Assembly: GCA_002401955.1 (NCBI GenBank)
Contig: NVUQ01000012.1
Coordinates: 1 to 64,000, forward strand
Length of the DNA stretch: 64,000 nucleotides
Direction of reading: 5' to 3'
Origin: Flavobacteriales bacterium
GTDB taxonomy: Bacteria > Bacteroidota > Bacteroidia > Flavobacteriales_E > Vicingaceae
Shown here: piece after piece, positions 25,524 to 36,500 of the stretch
How the letters are laid out: every line of letters begins with the position of its first letter
How positions within the stretch are numbered: the first letter of the stretch is position 1
Notes under the pieces: generated by a model
What the model was told of the DNA's origin: nothing
What the model saw: only the letters and a program-made list of their open reading frames with translations
The model's database searches: none
Made by a program: the position numbers and the translations under genes

Positions 25524-26282
25524 TTATTTGTAGTTCTTCATTTCCAGTTTGTCGCCATCAAAAACTGCATAAGAGTTATATTTAATCCACTCGCCAAGGT
25601 TAAAGTATTTAGCTTTTTTGCCAATATTTATTTCTAATGGTAAATGCCTGTGTCCGAAAACAAAATAATCGATAGAAGGATCTTTTTTAATGTAGTCATT
25701 ACAGTAAATGATTAATTGTTCTTTATCTTCTCCATGAAAAACTTCATCATAATCAATATTTGATTTTCTGCTTTTTCTGCTCCAAGCATTGGCTATTCCT
25801 ATTCCAAAATTAGGGTGTATTCTGGCAAATACCCATTGGCAAATTTTACTAGAAAATACAGCTTTAAGCATTTTGTATGTATAATCTCTAGGACCTAAAC
25901 CATCTCCATGACCAATTAAAAACTTTTTACCATTATAATCTTTTACAATAGATTTACGATGAAGTTGTACACCTAATTCCTTAGGTAGGTAATCAAATAT
26001 CCACATATCATGATTTCCTGTAAAAACATGAATTGGAATACCACTATCTGTTAACTCAGCAATTTTTCCTTGTAATCGTACAAAACCACGAGGGATAACA
26101 GATTTATACTCAAACCAAAAATCAAAAATATCTCCAACTAAGTAAATTTCTTTGGCGTCAGATTTAATCTCATCTAACCATTTCACAATAAGTTTTTCAC
26201 GCTTTAAGCTCTCCTCATAATTAGGGGCTCCTAAATGAAAGTCAGATGCGAAATATATGTTTTTATGAAGTGAGGATGTCAT
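25524..26282 (-). CDS. lpxH: UDP-2,3-diacylglucosamine diphosphatase
   Basis: 252-residue metallophosphoesterase of the LpxH type. Metal ligands: Asp14 and His16 in SDFHLGAP, Asp51 in VGDIFDFWFEY, the GNHDMW motif near 94, GHGDGLG, and FGHRHLP near the end. LpxH removes UMP from UDP-2,3-diacylglucosamine to give lipid X on the cytoplasmic face of the inner membrane, in lipid A synthesis. The four-helix-bundle gene starts at 26673 just upstream and is probably cotranscribed. LpxK, a later step of the same pathway, is encoded further up the same strand (31694-32752). Confidence 0.92.
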   Translation of the reverse strand: MTSSLHKNIYFASDFHLGAPNYEESLKREKLIVKWLDEIKSDAKEIYLVGDIFDFWFEYKSVIPRGFVRLQGKIAELTDSGIPIHVFTGNHDMWIFDYLPKELGVQLHRKSIVKDYNGKKFLIGHGDGLGPRDYTYKMLKAVFSSKICQWVFARIHPNFGIGIANAWSRKSRKSNIDYDEVFHGEDKEQLIIYCNDYIKKDPSIDYFVFGHRHLPLEINIGKKAKYFNLGEWIKYNSYAVFDGDKLEMKNYK

Positions 26283-26301
26283 TAGGTGAAAGGTGATTAG
26301 C

Positions 26302-26673
26302 TTATTCGTTAATGTTTTTTTTTAAGCTATTAATTAACCCAGTTGTCATAGCTGATCGTTTATTTAATTTTTCAATTATATTTTTATAATCTGAATCAGA
26401 AAGGTAATTTAATTTTAATGATATCTCAAATAAAGTATCTAATTCTGAAATTAATCCTGAAGAATAATAAGGGAATCGAACAAACTCTTTTTTACTACTT
26501 CTTTCAGCTCCTTCTACTATGTTAACAGAAGTTAATGTAGAAGCTCTTTTAATTTGAGATATTAAACCAAACTTTTCTTCGCCTGAGAAAGAGATGAGAA
26601 TTTTATAGACTTGTGGAACAAATTCTATAGCTTCTTGCCAAACTTTTAAGTTTTTATGTGGCCTTATACTCAT
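26302..26673 (-). CDS. Four-helix-bundle protein (S23/TIGR02436 family)
   Basis: 123 residues. N-terminal HKNLKVWQEAIEFVPQVY is the usual start of this family. The central TSVNIVEGAERSSKKEFVRF corresponds to the conserved NIAEG-x-GR-x-S-x-x-EF motif, and SELDTLFEISLKLNYL fits the third helix. These small bundles are homologous to proteins encoded in 23S rRNA intervening sequences, but are also common as free genes; the role is unknown. It lies 19 bases upstream of lpxH and 11 bases downstream of the M1 peptidase, so it is likely part of that operon. The usual arginine-containing segment is somewhat diverged. The family call is confident; the function is not. Confidence 0.88.
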   Translation of the reverse strand: MSIRPHKNLKVWQEAIEFVPQVYKILISFSGEEKFGLISQIKRASTLTSVNIVEGAERSSKKEFVRFPYYSSGLISELDTLFEISLKLNYLSDSDYKNIIEKLNKRSAMTTGLINSLKKNINE

Positions 26674-26684
26674 TACTTAATTAC

Positions 26685-29600
26685 TTATAACTCAAATTCT
26701 CTAACCTTTTTAAAAGGATTGAGTGTGTTTAAATTCAGTGTAAATCTAATCTTTTCTCCGTAATTCAATTGATTGAATTCACTAGACATTTTAATAGGAA
26801 AATAAATTTCAAAAATATCAGGAACAAGGTTTAAAGCTATTCCTGTATTATATGCTACATCAGACACACCATCAACTTCATTTCCTTGATTATCCCTATC
26901 GTTAAAACCAACCATACCGAAATCGGCATAAATACTTATTGTTTTGGTAAGTACGTTACTTTTTATATTTACGGCATTTAACCAACTATTACCAGATACT
27001 CCACGACCTTTAGATTGAGGTGAGGAAAGGTTTTTAAAGCCCCCATCAGTAACAGCAAATTGTTGATATAGAGCACTACCAGAATGTCTTCTTGCCAAAA
27101 ATATTTGCTCATATAAGTAATCAGAATTCCCACTTAATTGGTAATTATAATTATGATTTAAGTTAATGTCATTGTTGTTTAAGAACCTCCCTACAAAAAA
27201 CCGAACATCTAAACCTGTTTTAGGTTTTTTATAAGCAAAATGATAGTTAGCTGTTAAATCTAATTTTACAAAATGATCTGCTTGCTGTACCTCTACTGTT
27301 ACATTAAAAGGATTAATAGGGTGGGAACTTTTAAGACCAAAAGTAAATTGATTTACATAATAACTTTCTAGTTCAACATCATAAATTTGATTTGTGAAAT
27401 TTGCTTTTTCTTCATAAATAGTATTGTTTTTTATTGAAAAGAACATAGAGTTGTATTGTCTTGCCCTTTTTTTCTTAAGGGTAAATGTTATAGAGGGGGC
27501 TATTTTATAATATTCTAAAACTTCTTTTCCTGTACTATTCTGCTCGGTGTTAAATCTCAAATAAGAAAAAGAGGATGCATTACTTCCTATTTTAATTTCT
27601 TGAAATATTGAACTCGGATAAATATGATAAAATGCACTAACATAACCATTTATATTTTCTGAATTAAAAGCATAAAGAGGTGCTACAACATATTCAAACT
27701 TTTTAGAAGGAATTACCGAATTGTAAAATGCCATTCCTAGCATTCCTTTATCATTCATATTCCATCCAGCAATAGGAGTGAAAAATAGTTGAGTTTTATC
27801 AGGGTTTTCGAAACTTCCTAAAAATTGTAAGCGAAGAGGTTCAGTTGTTTTTAGTAAGCCTTTTGCTTTTAGTGTATTGTTTTTACGTTTAACCTCAGGT
27901 ATATCCAATTGAGCATCAATTCTATAATTATCGTAATCACCTTTTTTAAATGAAACAAACTTCATTTTTCCAATAGGTTCATACCATTGAGTGCTCAATA
28001 TTTCACCATCTTTAACTCCAGAAATAGAAAATGGACCATGAACTTTCCCTTTATTTCTTATTTTCAATAATATATTATCAGGGTTTGTAGTATCTTTTTT
28101 TGATCCAGCAATCTTGTAATCAATTTTACTAGTAGTATTAATAATACCATCAAAAAACCAACTTAAATCTTTACCTGTTTCTTCTTCAAATACTTTACGT
28201 AAATCTTCTGGTTGCGGGTGTTTAAATTTCCACTCATCAAAATAGAGGTGCATACATTTGTCATAAAGCTCTTCACCTAAGTAAGCCATTAAATAATCAA
28301 AAACAATGGCTGTTTTACCATATATAATACTTCCATAATTAAAAGGAGTGTGTTCTGCGGAATGTGTTTTTATAGCCTGATCTTTATTTCTGCTGGCATT
28401 GATTAGATAACCAATGTTATAACTGTCTTTGTGCGTGTATTCTCGTAAATCAAACCACTTTATTAGTTTGTTATTTTTAGCGATAGAATCGGACCACATC
28501 AAACCTCTGTTAGGGTATTTTGTTTCGATGTACCTGTTTTCATTCATGGAATTTAAGCCTTCATCCATCCATCCATGATCTCGCTCATTTGTGCCTAAAA
28601 TTCCATAAAACCAATTATGGCCAACTTCGTGCATAATGGTTGTTTCTAGCGTAAAAGCACTGTATGATTCTCCAATAACGGTAACATTAGGGTATTCCAT
28701 TCCACCACCTGCACTAATACTTCCATCTACAGCAGTAACATGATTGTACGGGTAATCTCCATTCCAAAGCGAATAATAGTATGTAGCATCGTTTAGGTAT
28801 TCAATACTATTTTTCCATAAGTCAGCCTCGTTGTTGGTAAACATCGCCCAAGTGCTTACTTTTTTCTTAGAAAAAGGTAATTCTACTTCACCCTTTAAAA
28901 CATGGTACCTTTTATCAGCAAACCAGGCAAAATCATGTACGTTGCTTTGATGGTAATGAAGTGTTTTAGTTGTGTCGCTAGATACAGGAAAAGACATATC
29001 ATGGTCAGAAAAATCCTCAATTTTAGCCGTTTTATCTGCAATGTTGTTTAACCATGCCAACTCTTTTTCTCCATTTATCAAATCTCCAGTAGCACCAACT
29101 ACATAGTTTTTTGGTAGAGTAATGTAAACATCAAAAGTTCCAAATTCCGAGTAAAATTCACCTTGATCTAAATAAGGCATTGGATGCCAACCATCATTAT
29201 CAAAAACTGCAGGTTTCGGAAACCATTGTGTTATTTGGTAAGATTGACCAAGATGCCCCAATCTTGAAATACTTCCATGTGGAATTTTAACTATAAAAGG
29301 AGTAGTAATTTCTACTGTTTCACCTGGTTTTAAGGGGTCAAGTAAATAAACTATGCAAATATCTTCATTGTCTTTAACGTATCCCCATTGTAATTTTTCT
29401 TTACCAACTTTAAAGTTTAAACTATCAATATATCCAAGTATGTTATCTGGTGCGTGATACAATGTAGTATTGCCTTCTTCTAATTGCTGTTTGCCTAAGG
29501 CAGAATTGTATTTTTTATACGCATTTGGCCAAATATGGAAGTAAATAGATTGTAGCGTTTTGGAAGAATTATTAGTATAATTCACTTTTTCAAAACCTAC

Positions 29601-29735
29601 TAACTCATGATTTTCATCATCTAGCTCTACATTTATACTGTAATTAACTTCTTGTTGGAAATAAGGTTTTTCAATTTGAGAAAAACAAACTGTAACTGAT
29701 AATGTAAATAATGATATTAAAAGGTGTTGTTTCAA
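26685..29735 (-). CDS. M1-family metallopeptidase with C-terminal barrel-like extension
   Basis: 1016 residues with a signal peptide (1-19). The N-terminal half is the M1 aminopeptidase fold: GGGMEYPNVTVIGE, the zinc motif HEVGH (about 369-373) in MHEVGHNWFYG, and the second Glu ligand in GWMDEGLNSM. After the peptidase domain (to about residue 600) comes a long region of aromatic, alternating strands (for example NPDKTQLFFTPIAGWNMNDK and KPKTGLDVRFFVGRF), suggesting a beta-barrel or outer-membrane-associated domain. It may process peptides at the cell surface. It is separated by three bases from the TlpA-type gene upstream, in an apparent operon. Confidence 0.88.
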   Translation of the reverse strand: MKQHLLISLFTLSVTVCFSQIEKPYFQQEVNYSINVELDDENHELVGFEKVNYTNNSSKTLQSIYFHIWPNAYKKYNSALGKQQLEEGNTTLYHAPDNILGYIDSLNFKVGKEKLQWGYVKDNEDICIVYLLDPLKPGETVEITTPFIVKIPHGSISRLGHLGQSYQITQWFPKPAVFDNDGWHPMPYLDQGEFYSEFGTFDVYITLPKNYVVGATGDLINGEKELAWLNNIADKTAKIEDFSDHDMSFPVSSDTTKTLHYHQSNVHDFAWFADKRYHVLKGEVELPFSKKKVSTWAMFTNNEADLWKNSIEYLNDATYYYSLWNGDYPYNHVTAVDGSISAGGGMEYPNVTVIGESYSAFTLETTIMHEVGHNWFYGILGTNERDHGWMDEGLNSMNENRYIETKYPNRGLMWSDSIAKNNKLIKWFDLREYTHKDSYNIGYLINASRNKDQAIKTHSAEHTPFNYGSIIYGKTAIVFDYLMAYLGEELYDKCMHLYFDEWKFKHPQPEDLRKVFEEETGKDLSWFFDGIINTTSKIDYKIAGSKKDTTNPDNILLKIRNKGKVHGPFSISGVKDGEILSTQWYEPIGKMKFVSFKKGDYDNYRIDAQLDIPEVKRKNNTLKAKGLLKTTEPLRLQFLGSFENPDKTQLFFTPIAGWNMNDKGMLGMAFYNSVIPSKKFEYVVAPLYAFNSENINGYVSAFYHIYPSSIFQEIKIGSNASSFSYLRFNTEQNSTGKEVLEYYKIAPSITFTLKKKRARQYNSMFFSIKNNTIYEEKANFTNQIYDVELESYYVNQFTFGLKSSHPINPFNVTVEVQQADHFVKLDLTANYHFAYKKPKTGLDVRFFVGRFLNNNDINLNHNYNYQLSGNSDYLYEQIFLARRHSGSALYQQFAVTDGGFKNLSSPQSKGRGVSGNSWLNAVNIKSNVLTKTISIYADFGMVGFNDRDNQGNEVDGVSDVAYNTGIALNLVPDIFEIYFPIKMSSEFNQLNYGEKIRFTLNLNTLNPFKKVREFEL

Positions 29736-29738
29736 AAT

Positions 29739-30863
29739 TTATTTAAACACGGTAGCTAATTTCTTTTCTAAATCCATACCTCTCAAATTCATTCCAATAA
29801 TAATTCCTTTTTCGTCTACTAATAAGGTAAAAGGAATTCCTTCAATGTTAAATTGAGGAACAACGCTTGATTTCCAACCTTTTAAATCACTTACATGATT
29901 TTTCCACACCAAACCATCTTTTTCAATAGCAGCAAGCCAATCTTGTTTTGCATTCTGTTGTCTAGGCATTCCATCTAATGAAACACTAAGCACATCAAAT
30001 CCTTTATTTTTATACTTGTTATAAAGTTTTACAACGTTAGGGTTTTCAGCCCTACATGGTCTGCACCACGAAGCCCAAAAATCAATTAAAACTACCTTCC
30101 CTTTTAATGATGAAAGAGAAATAGGATTTCCATCAGTATTATTTAGTGTGAACTCTGGGGCAGGTTCGCCAACATATAAACTCACCATGCTTTCTAATTT
30201 TTTATGGAAATCAAGAAACCACGGATTGTTAGGGATTGTTTTATTTAAAGCATGATCTACTTTTCTATATAAATCTATTGCTACTTTAGCATCGAGTTGT
30301 TGAACAGCTGCTAAGCTTACTAATGAAGCAGGATTTTCTTCTATTAAACCCATATATACTTTTTTCATTTCTGAAATAGCACCAAATTTTGATACTTGTA
30401 GTTTTACAAATAGTTCCTGATCATTTCGATTTGAATTGTACAAGGCTCCTAATGAATCTTGTTTCCAGTTATTAACTTTATAGGCTATTTGAAACTGTTT
30501 TAATTTATTAGATTCAGGAGAACCTTCAATAGTATAAGAATCCATTAAATTACTTCCATCGCCATTTATTATTGGTGTTTCACCAACGTTAAATACAAGG
30601 TTAATAAAGTTTTCATTGTTAATTCTTAATCTATAATATCCTAAATCTTCAATTTTATAATTAAAATGGTAGTTTCCGCTTCCATCAATTATAGCCGTAT
30701 CTTTAGTGAAGAGTTGAGTAGGAGTTAGGTAGTCTAAATATACTTGAGATCCTTCATTTAAGTTGGTTAGGTTTCCAGAAATAGAGGAATTATCTGAATT
30801 ATTTTGTTCTCCGCAAGAAATTAGTAATACAGAAAGTATAGTTACAATAAAAAGTTGTTTCAT
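29739..30863 (-). CDS. TlpA-family thiol-disulfide oxidoreductase lipoprotein with DUF4369-like N-domain
   Basis: 374 residues. Lipobox LLISCGEQ with lipid-acceptor Cys17 makes it a membrane-anchored lipoprotein. The N-terminal half (residues 27-130) resembles DUF4369 (SISGNLTNLNEGSQVYLDYL), and helices follow. A thioredoxin-like domain starts at PAPEFTLNNTDGNPISLSSL with the redox motif WASWCRPCRAEN (Cys pair about 267 and 270) and cis-Pro region GIPFTLLVDEKG. It is likely to reduce or oxidise disulfides in the periplasm. This architecture is very common in Bacteroidota. The gene lies directly upstream of the M1 peptidase with a three-base gap. Confidence 0.9.
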   Translation of the reverse strand: MKQLFIVTILSVLLISCGEQNNSDNSSISGNLTNLNEGSQVYLDYLTPTQLFTKDTAIIDGSGNYHFNYKIEDLGYYRLRINNENFINLVFNVGETPIINGDGSNLMDSYTIEGSPESNKLKQFQIAYKVNNWKQDSLGALYNSNRNDQELFVKLQVSKFGAISEMKKVYMGLIEENPASLVSLAAVQQLDAKVAIDLYRKVDHALNKTIPNNPWFLDFHKKLESMVSLYVGEPAPEFTLNNTDGNPISLSSLKGKVVLIDFWASWCRPCRAENPNVVKLYNKYKNKGFDVLSVSLDGMPRQQNAKQDWLAAIEKDGLVWKNHVSDLKGWKSSVVPQFNIEGIPFTLLVDEKGIIIGMNLRGMDLEKKLATVFK

Positions 30864-30891
30864 AGTTGTCTAATTATTTTTTCAGCTAGTT

Positions 30892-31710
30892 TTAAGCGTA
30901 AATTTGAGCTAATAATTCTTTAATGATTAAAGTCATTTTTGGTTCAGCAGCTTTGGCAACCTCTTGAACTTCTTCATGACTAATTTCTACGATTTTTCCT
31001 TCAATACCTAAATCAGTAATGATAGACATTGCCATACATGGTAAATTCATGTGACGTGCAACAATAACTTCAGGAACAGTACTCATACCAACCGTATCTG
31101 CACCAATATTCTTCATGTATTTATATTCTGCAGGAGTTTCAAAAGTTGGTCCTGATAAAACAGCATAAACTCCTTGTTGAATTTTAATATTATTGTTGGC
31201 AGCAATATTGAGAACACTGTTTCTTAATTTTTTATCATAAGGCTCACTCATATCTGGAAAACGAGGACCTAATTCATCAATATTTTTTCCTCTAAGAGGA
31301 TTGTCTGGTAATAAATTAATATGATCTGTAATTAGCATAATGTCACCAATTTCAAAATCAGCATTAACACCGCCACTAGCATTGCTTAAAAATAAATTGC
31401 TTATTCCCAGCGCTTTCATTACTCTAATCGGAAAAGTACATTCTTCTAGAGAATATCCTTCATAATAATGAAATCGACCTTGCATGGCTACAACAGCAAC
31501 GTTATTGATAGTTCCAAAAACCAATTGTCCGTTATGACCCTGAACAGTAGAAACTGGGAAATTTGGAATTTCGCTATAAGGAATAGCTGTTTCAATTTTA
31601 ATTTCTGTAGATAAATTGCCTAAACCTGTTCCTAAAACAATTCCAGCAAAAGGTTTGGTGTTTGTCTTACTTTCTAAAAAAGCTTTAGTTTCTTCAATTT
31701 TTTGTAACAT
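30892..31710 (-). CDS. Purine-nucleoside phosphorylase
   Basis: 272 residues, matching trimeric PNP (PNP/MTAP family): GIVLGTGLGNLSTEI near the start, VQGHNGQLVFG with the conserved His, MQGRFHYYEGY, LSNASGGVN, YAVLSGPTFETPAEY, and GADTVGMSTVPEVIVARH. It cleaves purine nucleosides with phosphate to base and ribose-1-phosphate in the cytoplasm. The start overlaps the end of lpxK by 17 bases, so the two genes are translationally linked. Downstream is the TlpA gene after a 28-base gap. Confidence 0.93.
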   Translation of the reverse strand: MLQKIEETKAFLESKTNTKPFAGIVLGTGLGNLSTEIKIETAIPYSEIPNFPVSTVQGHNGQLVFGTINNVAVVAMQGRFHYYEGYSLEECTFPIRVMKALGISNLFLSNASGGVNADFEIGDIMLITDHINLLPDNPLRGKNIDELGPRFPDMSEPYDKKLRNSVLNIAANNNIKIQQGVYAVLSGPTFETPAEYKYMKNIGADTVGMSTVPEVIVARHMNLPCMAMSIITDLGIEGKIVEISHEEVQEVAKAAEPKMTLIIKELLAQIYA

Positions 31711-32752
31711 AGTTCAATATTTTATTATCGAATTCCTTTTTATCATTACCGTGAAAACAAATTTCTATCGGAATATAAAAAATAGGAATGTCTTGTAGTT
31801 GGTTTAAAATTGATGGCAAAGATAGTCGCATTATATCTTTTTCTGTAGTAATTATTATTTTATTATTTTCAGACAAACAATCGAATTGTTCTTTTATGTT
31901 TTTTACATCTGAGTTGGTAAAGTCGTGGTGGTCAGAAAATTCAATGTGTTTTATGGAGTGATATTCGTTTTCAAGTTTTTTATAGAGAGCTTGGGGTTTA
32001 GCAATACCAGTTAATAATAGAACAGCGTTTTCCTTAGTTTTATTAGTTAAAGTTTTGGCAGCATTTGTAAAAGGAGTTATTTCACTATATTTAATATAGG
32101 AGAAATAAACCGTTTGATGATATTTAGGTTTTAACTGGTTTATTACATTCTCTCTTTCTGATAAAGATAAGTCGCTTTTCGTTTTAGATACTATAATAAT
32201 GTCTGCCCTATTACTTCCGCATGCAAATTCTCGTAATCTTCCTGAAGGAATTACAGAGTCCTTAATATATAGTTTATTAAATTCTGTAATTAAAATATTT
32301 AATCCAGCTTTTAGGGCTCGATGTTGATAGGCGTCATCCAATAAAATAAGTTCTGTTTTAGGATGTATTTCTTTTATCTTTTTAATTCCATTCACCCTTT
32401 TTTCATCAACGGCAACTATAAGGTTGTTAAATTTTGTTTTGTATTGTAGTGGTTCGTCACCAATATCATTGATAGTAGAATTTTCGTTAGATAGAAAAAA
32501 TCCTTTACTCTTTCTTTTGTATCCTCTACTCAGTGTAGCTATTTTATATTCGCTTTGTAGTAAACGAATTAAATATTCTATATGAGGAGTTTTTCCTGTT
32601 CCTCCAAGACTTAAATTTCCAACAACTATTACAGGAAAATTAAATGGACTTGATTTGAAAATATTCCAATCGTACAATTTATTCCTAATAAAAAGAATAG
32701 CACCATAAATTATGGAAAATGGGAATAACAGTATTCTAACTATGATTTTCAT
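31694..32752 (-). CDS. lpxK: Tetraacyldisaccharide 4'-kinase
   Basis: 352 residues. N-terminal membrane-associated helix (residues 3-22), then Walker A GGTGKT at 50-55 in VVGNLSLGGTGKTPHIEYL, followed by ATLSRGYKRKSKG, DEPLQY and DDAYQHRAL, all characteristic of LpxK. It phosphorylates the 4' position of the lipid A disaccharide at the inner membrane, making lipid IVA. First gene of the apparent minus-strand operon, with PNP overlapping by 17 bases. With lpxH nearby it confirms an LPS-bearing Gram-negative cell. Confidence 0.93.
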   Translation of the reverse strand: MKIIVRILLFPFSIIYGAILFIRNKLYDWNIFKSSPFNFPVIVVGNLSLGGTGKTPHIEYLIRLLQSEYKIATLSRGYKRKSKGFFLSNENSTINDIGDEPLQYKTKFNNLIVAVDEKRVNGIKKIKEIHPKTELILLDDAYQHRALKAGLNILITEFNKLYIKDSVIPSGRLREFACGSNRADIIIVSKTKSDLSLSERENVINQLKPKYHQTVYFSYIKYSEITPFTNAAKTLTNKTKENAVLLLTGIAKPQALYKKLENEYHSIKHIEFSDHHDFTNSDVKNIKEQFDCLSENNKIIITTEKDIMRLSLPSILNQLQDIPIFYIPIEICFHGNDKKEFDNKILNYVTKN

Positions 32753-32888
32753 AAATTAGTTGTAAAAATAGACAAGTGTTAAACTATTTTAACCATTATT
32801 ATTAATAAATTTTTAGATCGTTATACAATAAAATAGTGTTTAAGTACGATATTTATTATAGATATAACTATTTTTAAATTAAAATCCT

Positions 32889-32896
32889 TACATTTG
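32889..32896 (+). promoter_or_regulatory. Perfect minus-7 element TACATTTG
   Basis: An exact match to TAnnTTTG, ending only six bases before the ATG at 32903. A start of transcription at the usual distance would fall at or next to that ATG, giving a leaderless mRNA. No clear TTTG lies at the expected upstream spacing, so this is a weak call. Confidence 0.35.
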
Positions 32897-32902
32897 TATA
32901 CA

Positions 32903-33316
<414 letters not shown>

Positions 33317-33456
33317 TTCTTTTCAATTTTAATAAAATTTTCTTTTCTTTTCTTTCCTTTTATTTTCTTAAATAGGTTGTTTTGTTCTTAAAAATAACCG
33401 TTAATGAAGTCCTTTATATAAAACTCAAAAACTATTAATATTTTTACTGAAAATAA

Positions 33457-33489
33457 TTTGGTTTGCAAGATTTATATTATATATCTTTA
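33457..33489 (+). promoter_or_regulatory. Putative promoter of the TonB receptor/T9SS cargo/PorV operon
   Basis: TTTG (33457-33460), 21 bases, then TATCTTTA (33482-33489), fitting TTTG-N21-TAnnTTTR. The spacing equals that of the putative promoter before the 7TM-HD gene. The ATG at 33530 follows about 35 bases after the predicted start. Confidence 0.45.
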
Positions 33490-33529
33490 CGCCTCTTTAT
33501 TTGCACGAAAAAAAATTAAATTTTAAAAT

Positions 33530-36500
33530 ATGTTGAAAAAACTAGCTGTTTTAGTATCTGTATTATTTACAGTTTCTTTTGCTTTTGCCCAATCAGGTGG
33601 AACTATAAAAGGAAAAATGCTTGATAAGGATAATGGTGAGCCCTTACCTTTTGCAAATGTTGTATTGATGAAAGGAGGTTCTCAAGTAGCGGGGACTATG
33701 ACTGATTTTGATGGAAAATTTACATTTAATGCATTAACTCCAGGTAAATATAATGTTGAAGCTACTTATGTCGGGTATCAGCCAATTAAAGTTGCTGATG
33801 TGGTGGTTTATGGTGGTAAAATAACTTTTATACCACCTATTAAAGCATCTTCTGGAGCAGAAAACTTACAAGAATTTGTTGTTATTGAGTATGAGATACC
33901 TCTTATTTCTGCCGATCAAACTTCTTCGGGTGGTACAGTTACTGCAGAGGATATTAAAAAGATGCCAGGTCGTTCTGCAGCTGCTATTGCTGCAACGGTA
34001 GGAGGTGTTTATTCTAAAGATGATGGTACAGGGGATTTGAGTATTAGAGGGGCTAGAAGTAATAGTACAGATATGTATATTGATGGTATTAAAGTAAGAG
34101 GTTCATCAAATTTGCCTAAATCAGCTATTGAACAAGTAGCCGTTATTACTGGAGGAATACCTGCTCAATTTGGAGATGTTACAGGTGGGGTTATTAATAT
34201 TACTACAAAAGGAGCATCAAAAGAATGGTTTGGTGGAATTGAATATGTAACGTCTGGTTTTAAGACTGGAGATGATGTTGTAGGTTTGGATAAGTTTGGT
34301 TTTAATTTGTTAGGTTTTAGCTTGTCAGGACCGTTATATACAAGAAAAGATTCTGCAGGAAATAAAAAGGATGCAGTTATTGGTTTCTTTTTGTCTGGAG
34401 AGGCAAAACACGAAGTAGATCCTAGACCTTATGTTGGAGGTGTATTAAAAATTAATGATGCTAAAATGGCAGAGTTGAATGAAACTCCTTTAATTCAAGA
34501 TTTCTCAGAAAATGAAGGTGTAATCAATGGGATAAGTTATATACGAAATTCAGACATGGAGGAATCTTCATTTAGATTGAATACAGCTAGAAAAGGACTT
34601 AATTTAGCAGGTAAACTTGATTTTACTACATCTAAAACCACTAATCTAACTCTTGGGGGTTCATTCGACTATACCGATAGAAATATGTATAGTAGACGTT
34701 CTTCAATGTTCAATTCTCAGAATAATGAGCAGAGAATAGAACGTACTTATAGAGGGTATGCTCGATTTACTCAGCGTTTTGCTAATTCTACAGATGAGGA
34801 GAATCCATCTTTAGTAAAAGATGCTTACATTACTTTTCAGGTAGATTATAGTCATTTTAAAAGAACAAGACAGAGTGAGCAACATAAAAATAACTTTAAT
34901 AATTATGGTTATGTTGGTAAATTTAGAACTACAAGAGAACTTAATTATGATGAGTATTTAGCTAATATTCCAACTTTAAATCTTGACGGTACGTTAACGG
35001 GTGATTCAATTTCAGGAAATTTTTCTAATTATGCAAATGTTTTATATGAGTTTGAGCCAGGAGATATTAATCCGATATTATCAAATTACACAGCTAATTA
35101 TTATGATATTTTTGCCAATGATCATGTTGATCATTGGGAAACCAAAACCCAAGTTGAAAATGCTGCTTTAATAAATGGAGCTGAATATGATGATGTTTAC
35201 GGATTGTATAGGACTATGGGGACAGTATATAATCAATATAGTTTAACTGATCAATCTCAATTTCGTGTTTCTGCTCAAGGTAGTGCGAGTGTAGGAAATC
35301 ATTCAATTAAATTAGGATTTGAATACGAACAAAGAAATGATAAATTTTATAATCTTAATCCTAGAGGGTTATGGACTGTTGGTAGAAAATTAACCAATGA
35401 TCATATACAGCAAAGAGATTATACTGTTGGAACTTTTGATTCTACCTTTGTTGGTTCTAATGATCCATACAATTATTTGTTCCAGCAAGCTTATAATGGG
35501 AATGCTCACTATACTTTTGATAAAGAATTAAGAAAATCTTTAGGATTGACTGTAAATGGATTAGATTGGATAGATTTTGATTCCTATGGTCCAGATGTTT
35601 GGACAATAGATATGTTTACAGCAGATAACTTGTTAATTGATGGGGGGTCGAGCTTGGTAAGTTACTCAGGGTATGACCATACAGGGAATAAACTTTCAGG
35701 AAATCCAAGTTTGGACGATTTCTTTAATGATGTAGACGATAAAGGTGATAAAACTAGAAAAGTACCTGGGTTTAAACCGATATACATGGCTGGCTTTATT
35801 CAGGATAAATTTGCTTTTGATGATTTAATTTTTAATATAGGTGTTCGTATTGATCGTTATGATGCGAATCAATCTGTACTAAAGGATAAGTATTCAATGT
35901 TTCCTATTAAAACGGTTGGAGAGATTCAAGCAACAAACCTTATTGAAGGATTGCCGACAAATATTGGAGATGATTATGCTGTTTACGTAGTAGATGCAAA
36001 TAACCCAGATGTAGGTGAGATTTTAGGGTATAGAAATGGAGCTATTTTTTATAATGCTGATGGAGAGGAAATACAAGACCCTAAAATATTGGAGCAATCT
36101 GGTAAAATGCAGCCTTGGTTGTTGAACCCAGGAGATGAAAGTATAACGACTGATTTAAATGGAGAATCATTTAAAGATTATGAGCCTGATGTTAATATTT
36201 CTCCTAGGATTGCTTTTTCATTTCCCATTTCTGATGAAGCTCTATTTTTTGCTCATTATGATGTGTTAACACAACGTCCAGAAAGTAGAAATAATTTAGA
36301 TTTAATCAGTTATTTGTTAATGGAAAGTAGAAATAATTACATTAATAACCCTGATTTAAAAGCAGAACAGACTATTGATTATGAGTTAGGGTTTCAACAA
36401 AAATTAAATAATTATTCTTCACTTAAAATAGCAGCCTTTTATAGAGAGTTAAGAAATCAAGTACAATCTACACAAATTATTGGTGCTTATCCAGAAACTT

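Noticed and set aside
22616-26673. Defence island (nuclease-like gene near other enzymes)
   Set aside because: The nuclease-like protein has a signal peptide and T9SS domain, so it acts outside the cell; neighbours are housekeeping genes.
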